64,000 bases of DNA from Eudorina sp. 2006-703-Eu-15 (lineage: Eukaryota > Chlorophyta > Chlorophyceae > Chlamydomonadales > Volvocaceae). The stretch lies in assembly GCA_003117195.1 (NCBI GenBank), contig BDSI01000005.1:62001-126000 (forward strand), given 5' to 3'. Of this stretch, positions 11,622 through 25,376 are shown piece by piece (the first letter of the stretch is position 1; each line of letters starts with the position of its first letter). The notes beneath the pieces are model-generated. The model was not told where the DNA came from, searched no databases, and saw nothing but the letters and a program-made list of their open reading frames with translations. The position numbers and the translations under genes are program-made.

Positions 11622-12256
11622 TGGCGCAGCGCTGTCCGCACCCCAGGCACGGGATGTGCTTTGTTGCCGCCGCGCCTCGCGGTCTGACCCGTGGCGGTTG
11701 GCCTGGCTGCAGCTGCGGGGGTTGTGGGTTGTGTCGCTTTGCAAGCTTCAAGAGGTGGTCGGAAAGCACTTGCCTGCCGCCCAGAATGGCCGCAGGGTAC
11801 CAGACGGGGGCGCCGCCTGGTGTGCTGTGCGCTGTTTTGTGTGTGTGTGTGTGCTTCACTGTGCTCATGTGCGAATGTGCAGATTTGTGTGCGTGTGCGT
11901 GTGCGTGTGCGTGTGTGTGTATGTGTGTGTGCGCCTGTGCGTGTGTGTGTTTCCCGCAGCAATGTGCTGGTAGGTCGGTGCACCAGGGTCCAAACACATT
12001 CCCACATTCCATGCTGGCGCCGATTCGCGCCGTGTTCAGTTCACTGTAGATTTGGCTGGCTGGGGTGCTGCCTGCCTGCTTGCTGATTCGCGGGCGGAAG
12101 GGACCCAGACCCGGTTGAGGCGAGGAGGATCCCCCCCTGCTGGCCCCGGGGCACGCGGGAAGGGGGTGGGTGCCTCGCGGCTGTGCTCTGCGGGGGTTGC
12201 GCAGGTCCGGTGCGCCGTACGAGCCCGACTCCACCAAACGGTCGCGGGGCGCTGTA

Positions 12257-12623
<367 letters not shown>

Positions 12624-14251
12624 ATTTGTTTTGGGGACTGTGTCCGCCACCCGGCACCCGCCACCCGGCACCCGGCACCCGAGGAGAACGCGGGGCGGCG
12701 GGACTGTCGCGGCTGCGGGGCAAGAGGGCACTTGCTGCTTGGATGTCTCTGATGTCTCCCAGGCTGTGTCACAGGCTGGCCGGGGAGGAGGCTGGTGGGC
12801 TTTTTCAAGACGTTATTTGAACGGATGACCGTTGACCGTTATTATGGTCTCATGATGGGACGATTGGCTGATCGTCCGTTTGTGTGTTGGGCCTGTTGCC
12901 GACGCCTGCACAGCTCCCTGCATGAGTTTTGGATCTCGGATCTTGGCCCCCTCTACCCTCCAGATCCGGGTTCTGATATCCCGGGTGGGCGCTGGCGGGC
13001 GGGCGGGCGGGCGGGCGGGCGGGTGCGAGGGTGTCGTTGCAGGTGCTTCTGTGTCGCTGCCGCTCGACTCGTCCGTACCCCCGTTGGTACGGCCGACTGG
13101 CATTTTGAAGTCGCAAAACTCCGCTTTGATGCATGGGTCGTTCGTGGTCAGAGATCTCGTGCACGTGGCCGTATCTTGGTGAATCTGGATCTGGATCTGA
13201 AACTTGAGTCCGCGACGGCTGTGTCCGCGTCCATGCCGGTGCGGTCGACGTCAGAGAGCGGGCAAGCCCATGTTCCAGTGTGCAATGCTGTCGTTCGGTT
13301 CCCTGTAGCCTCGATTCCCGCGTGTGTAGTGAGTTTTGTGTAGTGAGTTTCGTGTTCACGCCAGAGCTCTGTGCGGTAGGTGGTGGTGCTTTACCGTTGA
13401 GGCGGTTGAGGTATGAGAACGCAGGCCCCCGGGGCTTGCCCCGGCGCCACTACGCTTGTGCTGCTGCGGTCGGCGCCGCGCTGCCAGGCAGCGACTGTAT
13501 ACCCACCCGACCTGCAGCTCCGCAGCTGCTTGGCGCGGATGCTGTGCGGGATCCGACCCATGGGTCACTGTAGCTGACGTTGAGCTGTGTTCCGGATGGG
13601 AGTCCAGTAGAGCTGGTGCAACCGGCGGCGCCGGGGGGCGTGAGGCCAGACCTGGGTAAATCACAACCCAGCTGTGCAGGTCGGCGGTGTTCCGGGTGAG
13701 ATCAAACGCTGGTGCGTGTATGTGTGTGTGCGTGGGTGTAGGTGTGCGAAGGTGTTTGTAGGTGTCTGTAGGTGTGTGTAGGTGTGTGTAGGTGTGTGTA
13801 GGTGTGGGGTGCTTGATCAGGCTTCAAGCGTGGCCCAACGTGCGACGCCCCCGAAGGGCACCCTTGTGTCAGCAACTCAGCATACGCGCCGAGAGGCCAT
13901 TATTTCCGCGGCTCACATTCTCTGACACGTACGCACCACGCAGAGCGACCCGGTGTCGCAGCGTAGCATGTACGGAGCGACGACCGTGTCTGTCTGTCGT
14001 CGTACCGCACGTACGGCGTTGTGATATCCACGTGCTCTGGATCGACGGCTTTTGCGGAGGGCCACGAGCAGGGCCCGTGCCTTCCCGTGTTTTACCGTCG
14101 GCTCGGTGCTTGTGCTGGTTCGCTGGGGTGTGTGGAGGCAGTTGAGATGGCCCCTTACGGAACCGCCGGTTCAGATTCAGACCGCGCCCAGCTCTGTCCG
14201 TACATGGCCGGCGAGGCGATGCGGCGCGCCGCGAGCTGCGTCCTCATGGTC

Positions 14252-14256
14252 TGTAA
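14252..14256 (+). terminator. First TGTAA poly(A) signal after the U2AF65-like gene
   Basis: TGTAA is the usual volvocine polyadenylation signal. This is the first plus-strand occurrence I find downstream of the stop at 11621. If used, the 3' UTR would be about 2.6 kb and would contain the (CTG)n tract. The 5-base motif is weak evidence on its own. Confidence 0.3.
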
Positions 14257-14333
14257 CGTCCTGTGGCATGTGCCGCTGTCGCGCTTGTGTTTGCGGTTGT
14301 GGGTGTGTGGCCGTGTGTATTCAGCTGGTGTTC

Positions 14334-14452
14334 AGGCTCCAAGGTGGGGGCTTCACAGGGTTGCGGTCTCAACGCCCGGAAACCCGCCGCGTCAGGCTCC
14401 AAGGTGGGGGCTTCACAGGGTTGCGGTCTCAACGCCCGGAAACCCGCCGCGC
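14334..14452. repeat. 60-bp perfect tandem duplication
   Basis: Two adjacent identical copies of a unit starting CAGGCTCCAAGGTGGGGGCT and ending AACCCGCCGCG. The copies are base-for-base identical, which suggests a recent event or ongoing homogenisation. Confidence 0.9.
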
Positions 14453-15990
14453 CACACGCGCGGCATGGCTGGCAGCGCTCCCCGGGGCGGCGGTCAGGTG
14501 CCAGGAGCCAGGTGCCAGGAAGCAAGGAGTCAAGGGTGTGGCACTGCTGCAGCATGTTAGGCTATTCTTCTTCTCATACAGGACCAGGCACCGACAGGAT
14601 CGGACCTAGACGCTGCAAGACTCAGCTCAGGAACCTGTTCGTCCACGCTGGCGGGCCCCTCTCCGCCCGCCTGAGGCGGGTTGCGGCTCCGCGCTGGGCG
14701 GGTGGGGTCGGCGGCGACTGAGTTTGGTTGTGGGCCCCACACACGGAGCGGCCTCAGCGGTGGGTTTGAGGCCGTTTGCTCGGTGGTCCGGGCCCCGCGG
14801 GCCGCCCATGGCGTCCGATAGGGCGGCGGCCCACGCGACCCAGGCTCGTGCGCCTGGGCGAATGCGAGCCGGCGCTTACGCACACGTGACTTACGCCCTC
14901 ACAACACAACGGCGGCCTGCCACCATGTCCCCCTCGGCCGGCCGCCAGTTCTTCTTTCCGCATGCTGTGCCGAAGTCAGTGCATGCATGGGTTGAGAGAG
15001 CTCCCTCCCCCGGGCCAGGCACTCGTCGGATGCGGCAGCACGAAATGGTCCCACTCCTCGCCTCTCCTCTCCACTGCCCGCCATGGAGGAGGCAGGAGGA
15101 GGGGGCCATCCCCGATGGCCCGACCGCTGCTGCTCACCCACCCCGTGGCGACCGGCGCAGGGCCCGCGGCAGCACTCTCCGCCCGGGCCACCTCGTGCCT
15201 GCGTGCCACCGCCTGCACTTGGAGCGGTCGGTGGGCCGGTGGGACGGTGGGTCGGTCCGCACAGCCTGTGGGCGACGCCTCTGGGACAGGGCTTGGGGAC
15301 GCGATCTGGGCCTGGGGCGATTTTGACCCAAGTCGAAAGCAGGTAGAGTATCGTTTAATGCATGGGCTGGGGGAAGGTCAAGGGTCAATGCGCGTGTGTG
15401 TATGTGTGTATGTGTGCGTATGTGTGTATGTGTGCGTGTGTGTGTAGGTTGGTGTAAGCGTGTGTATTTGTGCGCATACCGGCTTGTAAGTGTGTGCGCG
15501 CACGTTCGTGATTGTGGCAGGAAGAAAGAGTGTGTGTGTGTGAGTTAATGTGTGTGTGAGTGTGTCAATCTATGGTGTGGTCAGGGCGGTGCAGGTTGGC
15601 TGCGACGGGGCTGCGGGCACTGTGGAGTGGCAGGACGGCAGCTATCACGCTAAGGTGCGGTGAGGTGCGGTGCGGTGCGGTGCGGAGGGGTGGGCCCACA
15701 AGCCTATCCATCCTGGGGGGTAGGGGCGGGGGCCGCTCACGAGGGCTTTGAGGGGCGCGTTGAGTGATCCCGGATGAGGTGCGGCGGCCTGTGGGGCAGC
15801 GGCGACGACCTCAGCTCCATGTGGCAAGTCCAGAGGCCGGTGGCGCTTGCCGTGATTGGATGCGAGGATGCGGTTGTCCCGGTGTGCCATGAAGGTTGGC
15901 CGAGGAGCGGCCCGCGGCCCTCTGCCTTGCCCGTGCGGGGTCACCTTCGGGGGACAGCTGCAACTGATGTGCCTGATGGCCGATGGTGGT

Positions 15991-16021
<31 letters not shown>

Positions 16022-18843
16022 TCGTGTTACTGCATGGATTGGAATGGATTGGATTGGAGCGCACCAACCAACCTCCCAACCAACCTACCTACTTTCCTAT
16101 CTACAAACATTCCTAATGGTACAAGCTCGACCTTCTTGATGGATCTGCGTGGGTGGTTGGGTGGGTTGGGTGGGTGCGTGGGGAATGGGGGCACGGGATG
16201 ACATGGTCAAGTTGTTATGATGCGGTACACGCTGATTCGCTGCGCAGGGCGGGATGTGCGATCGGGCAACAGAGACGCGTCGGGTGGTGAAGGAGACACT
16301 GATCTGATCTGATCTGATCTGGTAGGATCTGGTAGGATCTGGTAGGATCTGGTCTCATTGTGGCCGTCAATCCCGGGAAGCGGGTGCCAAGGCGCCACCG
16401 ACGGCGTGCGGCGGTCTGTGTGGGGACCCGCAGAGGAGGGTCCCGCAGAGGAGGGACCCGCAGAGGAGGGACCCGCAGAGCTTCCTCCCTTGCAGCAGCA
16501 GCAGTGAGTGGACCACGGGTCAGTCACGAGCGTTACGTTGCACAGCGGCAGGCTGAGGGCTGAGCGTGTACGGCACCTGGTCGCGAGCGAGTCTGTGTCC
16601 AGAGCCCGTCCTCTCCTTGACTGAGCTTCCGTACTGGGCTTCCGTACTGGGCTTCCGTGCATCGCTCGGCCTGTCCTTGACGGGATCTAAGATTTCAGTG
16701 ACGATTACGAGTAGTGTTACGGATACTAGTTGCCTGCGGTTCGTCTTGTTTTATGACCGTAGCTTTTAGGCTTAGTTGCTTCTATTAGTTGCATGATTGT
16801 TGCCGTATGAGGCCTTAGACGATTGCGCCGCCGGAAAGTCATTCTTAAGGCCCCCGTCGCGAATTCTCATTTGGGTTAGCAAGAACTTGGTCCTGTAGTC
16901 GGCTTGGGTTGGAATCGGGTCTCCGTCCTCGAGAACTGCCCGTGCAAGGGTAATTTTGCTTACCGTGCCTCCAGTCGGCTGCCTCGGCAGTTGTCGTGTT
17001 GGCGCCTGCGCACGGGCGTGTGTGTGTGATTGTGTGAAAAACGCTTGACGACCGTTTTTATGTCCACCTGTGCGGGCCGTTGCGGGCTGACCAGACGGCG
17101 AATCCGCTGCACGCTCCAGCTCCCGTGCGTCGCGTGTAGGTGACCGAAACGATGCCAGGCCCCATGCCTGGAACCCTGGATCCCCCGGGACTTGCAAGGC
17201 ACGTCACTGAACACACTGATTCGTGCACCGACCACCCGTGGTGCTCAAACCCTTAGTCTTCCCACAAGCCGTGCGTCAAGCTGTGACGACTGGACCACTG
17301 CTTAGATGACGATGTATGCCACCAACATGTTAGCAGCACTCAAGCCGTCATACAGCGCCATGAAGGGTTCTTCGGGGGAGGGGGCAGCCGCGCGGAAATT
17401 GCTAGACACTCGAGAGGAGCAGTCAGCGGGCACAGCAGGGTAGAGGTTTGCGCACCGGAGGCCGCCGCGGTGAAGCACCGGCATGGACCCACGAAACTGA
17501 CCGAGGTTCTGTTCATCGCACGGAAGCACTCGGAACTCCTGAGCATGGGCCAGCGTGACGGCATGCGATCAACGCTGTCCTGGACCAGCACTTGTGGTAA
17601 ACCGTGGTAATGGGCACCACAAAACGCATTTGTGCATGGCGACCATCAGTGGCACGTGACACGGTTTTCTTGTAACAGTTGTTCGATTAAGGATCGGATC
17701 TGTAGGCGGCCCTGAAGTTTTCGTCCCTCTGAACCTTGCTGCAGGGGCTGAATAAGCACAGGTACAACAGGGTGTTGTACAAGTAGTACTAACGACCTGA
17801 CATACTCCGCACCGCAGACCGTGCAGACAAGACATCATAAATCATAACTTGCTGTTAATTTATGGTTGATTTTTCTAGGAAACGTTGATGAGTTTTCACA
17901 CTCTTGGAGCTGCTGCCACTGACTTGCCGGACCCAGTCCATTTGCACAAATCGGTACACTCCCTAAACCGCACCTGAGTTTATCACTGAAAATTAATTAG
18001 AACAGATTCAGGGTCTGCGCAGGGAGTGCAGTGGGACATGCGGAGTGGGACCAACCGTAACGGTGGGCGTGTTGCATTGAGGAACTGCCTCGCCATTGGT
18101 GCCAGCAAAATGAGCAGGTGTGCCTAAAATGGAGATTTGAGCCCGCAATAATACTTGCCGCGCCATAGGAAATCATGATGAACGACTGTAGGTCTACGGA
18201 AAACTCCGTGGCTGTTTACATTTTTTGTATATACAATTTGGATGTACAAGGTAGTAGGGTTCAATTTGAAATGCTATTACCATTATCTCAGCTCAGTGCT
18301 GACCAAGTCAACATCGTCTTCCATTTTTCTAAACGCGGAACGCTCAGGATGAAAATGCAACAGGATATCACATAAGGTGTATAATATACTGTTATTTATG
18401 CCAAGGCTGTACCGTTTAACTCCTCGCTGGCAAAAACCCAGACTGTCGGCACTTTCAGCGACTCGTCGCCCACTTTGCTTGCAGCCTGGGCGTATCTCTA
18501 GGTAGGGCTAACTGTGGATAAATTGTGACCTCATGTTTGAGTTTTGCACATGTGTCTTATGCCAGCTCACTGCAACCCTCGACGGCCGCTGTCCGTCCAA
18601 TTCCCACGCAGTGGCTCGCTCCGGCGTCACGCTTTAACCAAGGGCGCGAAGAGTCACGAACCTCGTGCAGAGATGTTCGATATTTGGGTGTGACCTGCGT
18701 TCACAGCGGCGCGTCGTTCGGTTGGAGCTGCTAGATTGCTGCAGTCCCGCGTCAGGCTAGTGCGCGGCCAGAACAGTAACCGCCTGCACGCCAAAGTAGC
18801 ACTCGAGGACCGGACGGTCATGCCATGTTGTGTTATACACAAT

Positions 18844-19140
18844 CTATGCGACATTAACGACATGAGATGCGTGGGCGGCACTAGCAGTGCCGACGTTCAG
18901 AGCTGCTGTGGGAGCAAAGCCGGCAGTGCGAAAGGCAGCGCCCCAAGCAACTGCACCAGTAGCGGACTTGGCACAAGCAACGATATCGGAGCTATGGCGG
19001 ATCCAGCCGTGCAACAGCAGCGCCACAGCAGTGCCGAAGGCCACCTTCACAGCCTGTCATCCCGTCTGCGCACTAGCGGCTGCGGACAAGACGATGGTGG
19101 TAGGGCCGCCAGCAGCAGCGGCAGGGCGAGCGGCGACCAT
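18844..19140 (-). other. Antisense open frame overlapping the 5' end of the LamG/HRGP gene
   Basis: On the minus strand a frame of 70 codons (19053-18844) after a CAG acceptor reads AVKVAFGTAVALLLHGWIRH and ends HASHVVNVA-stop. An in-frame ATG at 19140 is separated from it by a single TGA. The composition is protein-like, but no complete spliced model was found, so it may be a chance frame or part of an unresolved gene. If it is real, the plus-strand start at 18994 becomes unlikely. Confidence 0.2.
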
Positions 19141-19164
19141 GGCCCGAGTGGAGTCAGCTACAGG

Positions 19165-22100
19165 ATGCGGGTGGCAGCAGCAGCGGCCGACTCAACCTGC
19201 GCGAGCAGGCACTGCGGCGGCGGCGGCTGTGGCGGCCCCCCGAGATCTAGACTGGGCGGCACGGGGCGCTCCTCCTCACTGGGCAGCCTCAGCCGGGCAG
19301 TCGCGCTGCTTGCCGTAGTGGCCTCTTCCTTGGGGGCTGTGGGACTGGGGCCGCTGGCGGTGGCGGCAAGCAACACCGGTGCGTGAGGCGGTGGGTTACG
19401 TGTCTGAATCTTGAGGAGTGAATGAACGAGGACCCGCCACGCCGCCAGTGTTGTCAGCGCCGCGATCACCTCCGCGGGTCGCTCGTCCGTGGTTGTGAGG
19501 CTATGGGCCGTGTGCCGCTCTCTCCATCCCTCGTGCTGTTTTTCGTGTGTTTCGTCCCCATTCCAGTCCGGCACTCGGCACACTGTGATACACGGCGGCG
19601 CAGTTGTCTCGCGGCTCTACACACTGTCAAACGGGGGATCTCTGCTCCGTCTGCTCCGTCTGTTCCCCCCCACCGCGCAGGACTCCCCTCGGAGCTCCTG
19701 CCCGATGTGGCGCATTTCGACGCCACCGTTCAGGACAGTACCCTGCCGCCTGCCGGCCAGCTGTACATCTGGCAGGACGCAGAGTACGACTCTCGTCCCG
19801 CAAACATGCTCGTCTTCACTGGCAACTGCTCTGTGCGGCAATTCAGCAGCGCAGGCGGCTCGACCGCTGCCGTCGACTTTGACGGCAACACTTGCTGCGG
19901 CACTATGCCCAACGACCTGGGAATGTACGACGGCTGGGATGACGGCGTGGAGAGCTCGTTCACGGCTGTCTGGTTGGGACGGTTCACGGCCAGCTCGCCG
20001 GGGGCCGGCCAGTGGATGCTGGGCCTGGGGATGTTCAGCAGCGGCGGCGGCGGGCTGCTAATGTCGTACGGCGGCGTCACGGCGGGTACGGCCCAGGGTG
20101 GGTATGGCATCAACACCATTTGGACGAGCGCGGCGGCGGCCTCGCCACCTCCCAGCAATGAATGGACGATGGAGGTAGGCACCACTGCTGGGCGCGGGTC
20201 ACACATGTCGCGACGAAAGCCCCTCTCTGTCTCTCTGAGGACCCTCACCGTCCCAGCGATGCCGTACATAGTGACACGGCACGGGACAGACCTCGACCCT
20301 CGAGTCTGAGGCCCGATTGATGGCACCCTGCCCTGCCGTGCCTCGGTACGTGAGGGCAGCCGCGGGAGGTCCAGTCTCCGCCTCCCTCCCTCCCTCCCCC
20401 TTCCTCCTCCCCACCCGGCCGCTGTCTCCCCCCTCTACCTCCCCGCACCCCAGGTCCTGGTCCGGGAGCAGGGCGCGCAGGTGGCCACCTACCACCGTTG
20501 CTCGCAGTCCGCGTGCCTGCGCTCCCGCGAGCTGGTCAGCACCCCGGTCCGGGTGGGCGGCGACACGTTCGCGGTGGGCGGCTCGTGCGTCACTGAGCCC
20601 TACCCGCCGCGGAGCACGCTGCTGCGGGGGCAGGTGCGGGAGGGCCCTGGGAGGGTGCGTGTCTGCTGGCGCCCGAGGGCGCAAACTGGGATTGCTGCTG
20701 CTGCTGCTGCTGCTGCAGCTGCTGCTGCTGCTGCTGGGTTCCCCCTTAGATGAAAACGGGGAACCCGCCGAACCCACCCTGGGATGCTGGGGTGTGTACG
20801 GGGGTGTTCTTCGCTGTTGTATAACGACATGTTCGCCCTGGCGCGCCCCGACCTTGTCTTGTGCGGCGTACTGGCCGTACCCCCAGGTGGCAGTACTGCT
20901 GTTGTACAACCGGGCACTCTCCAGCCGTGAGGTACAGCAGCTTGCGGACGCCTACCGGCCGCGATACGGCTTCGCCAGGTGCGGGGTGCGGGCTGGGAGG
21001 GACGGGTGTGGGGTAGGCAGGTGGCGGGTTTATACGATGTCGGGGGGCTTGGGTGGGGCAAACCTGCACCCGGTGGGCCGCCCGCACCCGCATGGCATTG
21101 CACCACGATGCCATGGCACTACACTTGTCACGCATCCACCATCGGATTGCCGTACCTGGGTATTTGACCCTTTGAACCCTAGACATTTTAGGGCTATAAC
21201 CTGAAAACCCTTGACTTGCATGTCTGTCCCCGTGCTTCAAACCCGCCCCGTCTTCCGTGCTCCCCACCTCGCGCCCCGTGCCCCGTGTGACTCCCCACAG
21301 CTCGCCGGCGGTACCCCCGGACCCTCCCAGTCCGCAGCAGCGACAGCCCTTCCCGCCACCTACTTCACTGCCACCTACTTCACCGCCGCCCTCACCGCCG
21401 CCGCCCTCACCGCCGCCCGCACCGCCACCTCCAGCGGCCCTGCCACCACCGCCGCCCCCGTCACCGAGGCCCACCCCTTCGCCTCCGCCACCGTCTCCTC
21501 CGCCACCGCTGCCAAGCCAGCAGCTTCCGCCCCCGCCGCCACCGTCACCGCCGCCGCCATCGTCACCGCCGCCGCCGCCGCCCCTCGCGTCGCTTTCGTC
21601 CTCGCCCAACCCGCCTGGGAAGCCTCCATCAGGGGCGCTGCTGCAGGCGCAACCTCCACCTCCCGCTCAGGCGGCCTCCCAACGGCCGCCGCCGCCGCCG
21701 CCACTGCCGACTTCCGTGACGCCTCCACCACCTCCACCTCTATCACCGGAACCTCCAGACCTGCTTACACCGCCGCAGCTGCCGCTAGGTCCTTGGGTCC
21801 CCATGGTGCCCTCCACCATGGAACCAGTCGACCTGTCGCCACCACCGCCACCACCACCACCACCACCGCCGCCGCTGGACGTTTCAGTGGACAATCCATC
21901 GCAACACCCGCCGCCACCGCCGCCGCCACCTCCACCGCCGCCACCACCAACACCACCGCCGCCACCAACACCACCGCCGCCACCATCGCCGCCACCACCG
22001 CCCCCAATGGCCCCGCGTCCCGACCAGCCACCGAGCACTCCACCGCCGCCAGCGGCCGCAGTGCAGAGTCCACCACCACCATCGCCCCCGCCGCCGATGC

Positions 22101-25100
22101 CACGGCCGCCGCCGGCACCGCCACAGCCGCCGCCCCAGACGACACCGTTACTCCGGGTGCCGGCGGCGCTCCAGGATGCTCTGGACACCGCTGCAGTACT
22201 CTGGGCTGCTTGGTCGTTGACACTGCCAGACCCCACGTGGCCTGTCGGTGCGGGCAACCGAACGGCGCTGCTGGCGGTGCTCTTCCCCGGAGCTGCAAAC
22301 GTGACAGTGCAGTCCCTGCTGCTGTCGACGCCGGCCGTGGTGGTTCCGGGACAGGTACGGAAAATGCGCCACATGGCAGTGGTACCGCACTCGAGATGCC
22401 GTACGTACTGCCACACTCATCGCGTCAGCGGCCGGTCCAGACCGTACATTACGATCGCAATCATTACAACCCATTACATTCGCAATCACACAGTGTCGGT
22501 CTGATTTTGCTGTACTTCAGCACACGCTTGCACGTCAACCGTCCGTTCTTGCAAGGCGCGGATTCTTGCAAGAGGCGGTCCAACCACAACCGCACCAGTA
22601 GCCGGTGGCGCCCAGTGCGCGGACCCTCCGAACTGAACTGATGACTGATGACTGACCGGCCGGGAGATGTCCGGGCGGCCCTCGCCCCGCAGGCCGCCTG
22701 CTCGGACGCGCTGACTTCGGCGCTCCGAGCGCGCCTGGTACAGGAGCTACAGCGGCTCCTCCCCACCAGCACCGGCACCAGCAGCGCCGTCAACGTGGTG
22801 TGCGTGAACGGGAACGGAGCGCTGCCCGCTGCGTCGACTGTCACGGCAGCGGCGGCAAAGGAGGGGACGGCCGGGTCCCGGGCAGCCCGTGGTGGTGGCG
22901 GCGAGCGACACCTGCGGGCGTTGCTCGGGGACGCCGCCGCGGTGGCAGCGGGCGCGGCTGCCGGCGGCGACGTCTGCTCGGCGTTGTTGGGATCGGCTGG
23001 CGGCGCTGCGCCGGGTGGAGCAGGCGGCGGCCGCAGCGCGGGCCAGGGGGCGCAATGGGAGGTGACGGTGGCACTCAATGACGGGGTCGCGAGTGGGGCC
23101 GCAGCTGGAGGCCTCGCCGGTGTGGATTCCAACCTGCTCGCAAGCGCCGTTCACGACGGCCTGACGGCCTGGTCCGCCGCCACCTCGGATGACCCGCTGC
23201 GGTCGGCGTGTGTGCCCCCGACGTCGTCGTACAGTGTCTCTGCGAAGGTGCGGTGCCTCTTCCCTGGACAGCACTTGGGGTTGCGCACTCGCTTCTCATG
23301 CAGTAACGGATGAGCAGGAGGACTCTAAGGTTTAGACGCAGGGCAGGACTGGCTCGCAAGGCACAGAGCTCCCTCGTCAGACGGCTCTCCGTGCTGTTGA
23401 AACCGGGCGTGTGAAACCCCCCCCGCCAAGTCAGACGACCCGACCAACCACCCCAACCACCCCAACCACTTCAACCTCAACCGCAGGTGATGGCCACGTA
23501 CAGCGCCAGCCTCAGTGACGCGGGCCGGCTGGTGTACATGAACACGTGCGGATCGGGGGCTGGATCAACTGGCGGCTCGGTGGTTCAGCCGCCGCTGTCA
23601 GGCCAGCTGGCCGCACAGCTGGGCCTCGAGGGTGCCCTGGCGTGCGGCGTGCAGGACATCGGCGCGGCCCCACCACCCCCGGTACGGGGGTACAAGCTGT
23701 TTCATTGCGCCAGCAACTTGCGCGCGTGTCTCCGTGTGTGTTTTTGGAGCGTGTTTCGGGGCTCGCGAAACAGAGAAACCGCGAAACGTTGATGTAGACG
23801 TACCGCCGTCGTGGGGCCTAGGAAGCACATTTGCATCATTGGTTGCGCGGAGGTGGATGGAGTTCACCCCTGCATCGGCCTGCCTGCCCGGCGCTGCCAG
23901 TCCCGGGAAATATAAAACCCTGACCATGACTTGCTGATCTGCACTTGTTCTTTCCGGACAGGGGGGCACCGGCAAGGGCTCGGGAGTGTACATCCCCACG
24001 GGCGGCAGCGGCACCGGTGCCGCGGCCTCCTCCCAAAGCAGCAATGGCGCCGCCGGTTCGGGCAACGCCAAGGTGACCGCTGTGGCCGCTGGCGGCGCCG
24101 CTGCCGGGGCGGTAGTCCTTGCTGCGCTGTTGGCGGGGGCGGTGGTGCTGCTGCGGAAGCGGAAACCCGAGCAGTGGGATGACCCACGGGTCACCAGCCG
24201 CGGCGCCGCCTCCGGCTCGTCATCCTGGCAGGATCGCTTCGACTCGCCCTGGGGGGAAAAGCCCTCAGCGCCGCCGTCGCCTCCCGCGCCGGGGTTTGCT
24301 GCCAGGCCTTCACTGCCGCCGCTGCCGCCACCGCTGCCGACACCACCACCGCCGCCTTCCTCCACTCTCTGGTCCCGCATGTTCTCCAAGGTGGGTGCCC
24401 CCCAGCGGATCGTGTACTTTTAGTCTGCTTGGCTAGGGCTACTTGGAGACAGAGAGGGCTGGTGCCTGCTCGTGTGGGTTGCAGCCGCCAGTGGCTGACT
24501 TCCGCTTTAGTCATGCGGCACCCACCCTCCCCTGACGCAGTGGTAATTTGATTGCACTCAACGGAGCGAGGGAGGGAGGGAGGGAGGGAGGACGCCACCT
24601 CGCCAGGTTTCCCCGCTACATCCACCTTCAATCAACACACTGCCGGTCGCCATTCGTGGTGCTGCCTCTTCTCCCCCTCGCCCCACCCTGCGCTCTCACA
24701 GGGTGTCGGCCAGCGCCCGCCGCTGCAGCTTCCCTGGAGCAGCCGGGGCGCCCGCCGCGCCGCCACCTACGAGTGCCAGGTGGTCCCCCACCTCAGCCAG
24801 CGAGAGCTCCAGGAGCACCGCCAGCTGTCCAGGCAGCGGAGCACCCGGCAGCAGGTGATGGAGGGCAGGGGCGGCGGCGCCTGGGAGCAAGGCGCACAAC
24901 AGCCGCAGCCAGCGCCGCTCCCCATGCCTCTGCCGCTGCCACACGTCGGCGCTGTGGCCCCCGGGGGTCCGCAGACCGCCCAGGGCGCGGGGGGCTTGGC
25001 GCTGGAACACCCCGATCAACCGCAGGGTGTCTCCCGGGGTCCGTCTGCACGGCAGTGGCGGTACGCCTTTGAGGCGAAGCGCTCGGGGCTGCCGCCGGGA

Positions 25101-25376
25101 CTGGAGGCCGCGAGGGACGGCGGCGCCGCCATTGGGGGTGGAGAGGGCTCCCCAGGAGGCACCGCTCCCTTTGCCGGGGCATTCGCAGCAGCAGGGCCCA
25201 TGCCCCAGGGGCCCATGCCCCAGGGTTCTCTGCCTCAAGCCGGGGCGCCCCCGGTGTCGTCCACGTCGCCGTGGGGTGAAGGGCTGCCCGCGACCACCCC
25301 TAGGCAGCTGGCAGCACCCCCTGCAGCGCGACATATCACACCGCCGTCGCTGCTGGGCTGGCGGTCCAACTCCTAA
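19165..25376 (+). CDS. Single-pass surface protein: LamG/ConA-like domain, hydroxyproline-rich SPPP stalk, TM, cytosolic tail
   Basis: Nine exons: 19165-19378, 19681-20174, 20454-20633, 20887-20978, 21301-22354, 22693-23247, 23487-23681, 23962-24390 and 24702-25376. All junction phases agree. The product is about 1295 residues. A signal sequence (SRAVALLAVVASSLGAVGLG) lies near residues 45-68. A concanavalin/LamG-like domain follows to about residue 325. It ends with VAVLLLYNRALSSREVQQLA, a typical last-strand signature. Next come about 290 residues of SPPP/PPPPS, an algal hydroxyproline-rich (HRGP) stalk. A Cys-containing domain with NVT and NRT glycosylation sites follows. A transmembrane segment (AAAGAVVLAALLAGAVVLL, about 966-993) precedes RKRK and a tail of about 300 residues rich in Pro and Gln. 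It is probably a plasma-membrane link to the extracellular matrix. The start is uncertain: an in-frame ATG at 18994 would add 57 residues. Confidence 0.82.
20694..20735 (+). repeat. Intronic CTG run
   Basis: About 13 CTG triplets with one CAG interruption, in the intron 20634-20886 of the LamG/HRGP gene. This is a small relative of the large CTG tract at 12.3 kb. Confidence 0.9.

Noticed and set aside
21211..22641. Ala/Thr-rich 476-codon frame
   Set aside because: Shadow of the SPPP-coding exon in another frame. Only the Pro-rich frame keeps phase with the exons on both sides.
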